Of a stretch of 32,496 nt of DNA, positions 29,811 through 32,496 are shown piece by piece; the first letter of the stretch is position 1; the number at the start of each line of letters is the position of its first letter. A program made the position numbers and the translations under genes. The stretch spans positions 1 to 32,496 of the forward strand of contig LCJU01000005.1 in NCBI GenBank assembly GCA_000994815.1, written 5' to 3'. This DNA comes from a candidate division WWE3 bacterium GW2011_GWC2_44_9 (GTDB lineage: Bacteria; Patescibacteriota; WWE3; UBA101185; UBA10185). Under the pieces are notes generated by a model, which saw only the letters and a list, made by a program, of their open reading frames with translations, searched no databases and was not told the DNA's origin.

Positions 29811-30229
29811 GACGAAGCTCCTCCTTCTACCATATTAGCAGACTGACCGGTATCAAAGTTAAAACTGCAATTATAGTAGCATGTACCGCCACCAAATGAA
29901 TCCGGCAGTGATGCACCAAGCTGGATAGTATTTACAGATCTGGAAATGGAATACAATGCACCATCGGGTGTTGAAAGTGAGTTGAGACCAAGATCAGCAA
30001 AAGAATCACAGCTGGGATAGGTGGGGTATGAGGCCCCACAGGCATTTAGTGCCAAGCACATTTTGGAAAAGTTTGCCCGCAGAACCGCTTCGGAAGCTTT
30101 ACGCCTCTGTTGAACGGGGTTAATAAGCACAAAAAGTGCTCCAGCTAAAATAGTAACTATAGAAATAACCACAAGCAGCTCAACAAGCGAGAATCCTCTA
30201 GTTAAAGGTTTGGCAGTATACATAATCAT
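29798..30229 (-). CDS. Type IV prepilin-like protein
   Basis: 143 residues. Leader MIMYTAKPLTRGFSLVELLVVISI has one cleavage site, Gly12|Phe13 with Glu+5, then a typical pilin helix. The head is rich in Cys and Ser (CLALNACGASYPTYPSC and CYYNCSF), so disulfide-stabilised. It is the first of the five prepilins in transcription order; the 63 bp upstream hold two direct repeats and a few promoter-like elements, so a second promoter inside the operon is possible. Confidence 0.88.
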   Translation of the reverse strand: MIMYTAKPLTRGFSLVELLVVISIVTILAGALFVLINPVQQRRKASEAVLRANFSKMCLALNACGASYPTYPSCDSFADLGLNSLSTPDGALYSISRSVNTIQLGASLPDSFGGGTCYYNCSFNFDTGQSANMVEGGASSCID

Positions 30230-30258
30230 ACTCTTTTAGTTTCACTCAATTAGCTCGA

Positions 30259-30284
30259 TTTGTCAAAAATACTTTTGTCAAAAA
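30259..30284. repeat. Two direct repeats TTTGTCAAAAA upstream of the prepilin cluster
   Basis: TTTGTCAAAAA occurs at 30259-30269 and again at 30274-30284, a 15-bp period. On the minus strand each copy contains TTGACA, the -35 consensus, facing the prepilin genes, but no convincing -10 stands 17 bp downstream of either. They could be operator or -35 elements. Confidence 0.4.
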
Positions 30285-30292
30285 AACCTTGT

Positions 30293-31189
30293 CTAATTGT
30301 CGGCGGAAACGCTGCCTGTTTTGGAGACAGCAGCAAAGTTGAACCACGGCCCAAGCTGGGGGGCCAAGTTTTTTTCTACAACTACTTTTTTTCTGGCGGA
30401 AATGCTGCCTGTTAAACCTGACGAATCCGGGGCGGTAACTTCACCCACGGATGTGATCTTAAAGCCCTGTCTCGGCAGAGCCGATGTAGAAATAATGCTA
30501 AAAGCTGAACCGTTTACAAGGGTTGTTAAACTAATCGACCGAGGTTCCCCGTCTAGTGATAAGTCAAAGCAAGGCCTGCCGCCCACAGAGGCAGGCACTT
30601 CTGTTGCGCCCGCCGAATGATACACAACCGGTTTTGTACACCAAGTATTAAGGGGCTGATCGCACTCATACAACGCCCGAGCTGCCTTATAGTCACTGCC
30701 GTCCTTGTAGTAGTAAACGGCGGAGACGCTGGCAAAAGCTTGGCCGCCGGAAGCTCCCACACCCTGCCAGCACACCTGCAGTTCGGAGTCGGTTAAGCCT
30801 TCCAGATTGACATTCATAGCCGAGTTGGCGCCAATAGTAAAGTCATACGCTACGGTGTCTGGGTAGGACTCAACACCAATTACCGCCTTGGCTTCGGCAA
30901 GAGTTAGAACACAGTCGCTTGGCAAGGGGGAGGCAAAACCTTCCTGCGTGTATAACGCCGCCGGCTGGCAAGTTGCGGCAAGTGACGCTAATTCGGTGGT
31001 GTCTTTGGTAAGAAAAAGCTCGGCACCAGCTTCAGCCGCTGACTGGGCTTTAAAATACGAGTTGGATACAAAGGTTCTTCTTATAGTTGTAACTACGCGC
31101 TGGGAAACCCCCACTAATACCACCAAACCCAAACTCAAGGCAAAGATAACTATTAATAAGGCCTGGCCGGATTTGGTCAATTTAGTCAT
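30293..31189 (-). CDS. PilX-like pilus assembly protein
   Basis: 298 residues from ATG 31189. The N-terminus has a basic stretch and a single hydrophobic helix (SGQALLIVIFALSLGLVVLVGVSQRV), followed by SYFKAQSAAEAGAELFL, the pattern of PilX N-terminal domains (helix then ..A..AAEAG.E). There is no Gly|Phe cleavage motif, so it is not a classic prepilin but a relative used for minor components. The large remaining head contains about five cysteines. In frame, 14 more codons lie upstream but overlap the preceding gene; ATG 31189 is the sensible start and overlaps that gene by 8 nt. Confidence 0.75.
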   Translation of the reverse strand: MTKLTKSGQALLIVIFALSLGLVVLVGVSQRVVTTIRRTFVSNSYFKAQSAAEAGAELFLTKDTTELASLAATCQPAALYTQEGFASPLPSDCVLTLAEAKAVIGVESYPDTVAYDFTIGANSAMNVNLEGLTDSELQVCWQGVGASGGQAFASVSAVYYYKDGSDYKAARALYECDQPLNTWCTKPVVYHSAGATEVPASVGGRPCFDLSLDGEPRSISLTTLVNGSAFSIISTSALPRQGFKITSVGEVTAPDSSGLTGSISARKKVVVEKNLAPQLGPWFNFAAVSKTGSVSADN

Positions 31190-32183
31190 ATGTCCATCTT
31201 GCCTGAATCGAGCTAACCGAAGGCAGCACACCGTCTAAAGCCGAAAGATAATATGCATATATCGGATTGAATACCAGCAGTACCGGCGGGTAATCAATAT
31301 CAAGCTCGCGGGCAAACACTATGGGGCCTTTGGCGGCAATAGGGCCTTCTAGCTTGATGGGTTTGTCGGTAGCGGCACCGCCTGTTGAGGCCACTCTAAT
31401 ATCCCAGCTTGCGGAGTCAGCCACGCTAATAATACCAGCTTGGATATTTTCGGCAGTTGTAAAGTAAGTGCCAAGAGCGCTTCGCTCTATGCCAAGAGTG
31501 TTTAAAATGTCGACCCGGGTATTCGTAATAATCATTAGTCTCTGGTCCGGGCCTGACGCAATAACATTATTAGCTATTTCCAACGTGTCTGTTGGACTGG
31601 CGCCATCAACAATTAAAACTGTTACACCATCAGACTTGAGCGAGTACCTGTTTGGACCGGTTAATGCGGAAAGGGCATCATCAAGACAGGCAAGTCTTAG
31701 TTTATATACGACGGGGTCGAGTTTGTTTGAAATTAACATGGAATTACAACTGCCGGAAGGCAGTTCCAAAGCAGACGCCAAAATCTGCTGGTAGTTAACC
31801 AACGGCTCGATAAAGCCGCCAAAACCCCGGGCGTACGCGTCTTCTGTTTCGGAAGTTCCGCCGCCGGAAGCGTTCTCTTTTCTAATGTCAATATCACCCG
31901 AAGCAAGTATGCCGCCAAAAGAGTAATCGGGCAAATCCGGAGTTCGTGAGCCCTCGGAGCCAAAAAACGGCTGAACCAAAATGCTCATAAAGTTACCGGC
32001 GGCGGAAAAGTAGGGCTGGGTGGAAACTACCCCGGTACCGGCAGAGCCGGAAAGAACCCCAGCTTTGTAGGTGGCAAACCACGGCACGGCGGCAAAGGAG
32101 CTAGAAGAGAAAAGTGCAGAAAAAAGAATTAGGCTAGCTATAACTTTAGAAGCTAATATACCTCGTAAAAATCGCATCGCCAT
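31182..32183 (-). CDS. Exported protein of unknown function in the pilus operon
   Basis: 333 residues. A clear signal peptide (about 1-31: basic start MAMRFLRGILASK, hydrophobic core, cleavage likely near FAA-VPW). The rest is soluble, with Gly/Ser-rich stretches and no transmembrane segment. Its middle (about 195-260; GVTVLIVDGASPTDTLEIA, RLMIITNTRVDIL) looks like alternating strands and helices. I do not recognise a family. Position between prepilin peptidase and the PilX-like gene, with overlaps on both sides (38 and 8 bp), suggests an extracytoplasmic role in pilus assembly or at the pilus tip. That is inference. Confidence 0.75.
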   Translation of the reverse strand: MAMRFLRGILASKVIASLILFSALFSSSSFAAVPWFATYKAGVLSGSAGTGVVSTQPYFSAAGNFMSILVQPFFGSEGSRTPDLPDYSFGGILASGDIDIRKENASGGGTSETEDAYARGFGGFIEPLVNYQQILASALELPSGSCNSMLISNKLDPVVYKLRLACLDDALSALTGPNRYSLKSDGVTVLIVDGASPTDTLEIANNVIASGPDQRLMIITNTRVDILNTLGIERSALGTYFTTAENIQAGIISVADSASWDIRVASTGGAATDKPIKLEGPIAAKGPIVFARELDIDYPPVLLVFNPIYAYYLSALDGVLPSVSSIQARWTYD

Positions 32184-32496
32184 ATACTAAAGATAGCACA
32201 CTCCCAAGTATCAAAAAAGGCCCAAAGGGGATAACGTCTTTAATTGACTTTTTCTGAAGCAGCATTAATAAGATGCTAAAGATCGACCCTATAACAAAAG
32301 CAAGAAACACGGCTATAATGCCGTTGGGAAAACCGTTGAACAAACCAATAAGTAGGCCCAACTTCACATCCCCGCCGCCCATGCCGCGCTCTTTTGTTGC
32401 TACTACCAACGCATAGAAAAAGGCGCAGATACCAATACCTGTTGCAATATTTGCACCAAAATGCTTGGCTTCGGAAGTAAGCTCGCGGGTGAGCCT
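32146..32496 (-). CDS. pilD: Prepilin peptidase, C-terminal part (runs off the window)
   Basis: Only the last 116 residues are in the window; the frame is open to base 32496. The catalytic aspartate motif GGGDVKLG of A24-type (PilD) aspartyl peptidases is present within KERGMGGGDVKLGLLIGLF, followed by three membrane segments. PilD removes the leader of prepilins and, in many species, methylates the new N-terminus. The N-terminal part, including the other catalytic Asp and any zinc cysteines, is outside. The 3' end overlaps the next gene by 38 bp, and it is the first visible gene of the pilus operon. Confidence 0.92.
   Translation of the reverse strand, partial: RLTRELTSEAKHFGANIATGIGICAFFYALVVATKERGMGGGDVKLGLLIGLFNGFPNGIIAVFLAFVIGSIFSILLMLLQKKSIKDVIPFGPFLILGSVLSLVYGDAIFTRYISF

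Noticed and set aside
1-32496. CRISPR array, tRNA or rRNA genes, prophage or defence system
   Set aside because: I saw no regularly spaced direct repeats, no tRNA-like cloverleaf in the short gaps, and no nuclease, methylase or phage structural proteins; the only mobile unit is the Y1 element.

Overview
The window looks like part of a genome of the Candidate Phyla Radiation (Patescibacteria); the Microgenomates or WWE3/Katanobacteria side is plausible, but I cannot fix the phylum from this sequence. Reasons: dense gene packing with ATGA-type overlaps; trimmed housekeeping enzymes (ThrS without a TGS domain, PheT without the tRNA-binding EMAP/B2 domain, TruB without a PUA domain, a short L32); a type IV pilus locus; a giant Ig-like surface protein; and promoters sitting directly on start codons. 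TGA is an ordinary stop here (infC, rpmI, pheS, pheT, tyrS and others end in TGA), so this is not a UGA-glycine lineage.

Left part (1-7.0 kb): a giant surface protein with LamG-like/carbohydrate-binding-like modules, six alternating Ig-like repeats, a helical region and a C-terminal FN3-like domain. It is interrupted by one in-frame TGA at 561-563. One base after it begins a membrane protein whose tail resembles a histidine-kinase dimerisation domain with the phospho-histidine replaced and no ATPase domain. A single-domain response regulator overlaps it tail to tail, and a multi-pass membrane protein of unknown role follows.

Translation block (7.0-13.6 kb): truB diverges from thrS-infC-rpmI-rplT; then pheS-pheT. 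infC has no ATG or GTG start; its best Shine-Dalgarno points to an ATA codon. At 13.60-14.38 kb lies a Y1 (HUH) transposase element bounded by a perfect 13-bp inverted repeat. Each repeat supplies the last codons and TGA stop of the adjoining gene (pheT on the left, a class A penicillin-binding protein on the right).

Middle (14.4-24.9 kb): the PBP gene diverges from tyrS-EamA transporter; a 39-codon membrane peptide; recG-rsmD; rpmF-nusB-ACP-like-rnc; a structured RNA/terminator segment; rpsP-khpA-trmD. The ACP-like protein lacks the serine that carries phosphopantetheine, and RNase III has Asn at a metal-binding Asp position.

Right part (24.8-32.5 kb, minus strand): a type IV pilus operon read right to left: prepilin peptidase (cut by the window edge), an exported protein, a PilX-like protein, five prepilin-like genes, another membrane of the set being the assembly proteins PilM, PilN and PilO. 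Three prepilins carry a doubled processing motif and one has a dockerin-like calcium loop. The pilus motor genes (PilB/PilC/PilT) are not in the window.

A recurring theme is promoter architecture: many first genes have a -10 hexamer ending 5-12 nt before the start codon, several at exactly 6 nt, which predicts leaderless mRNAs.
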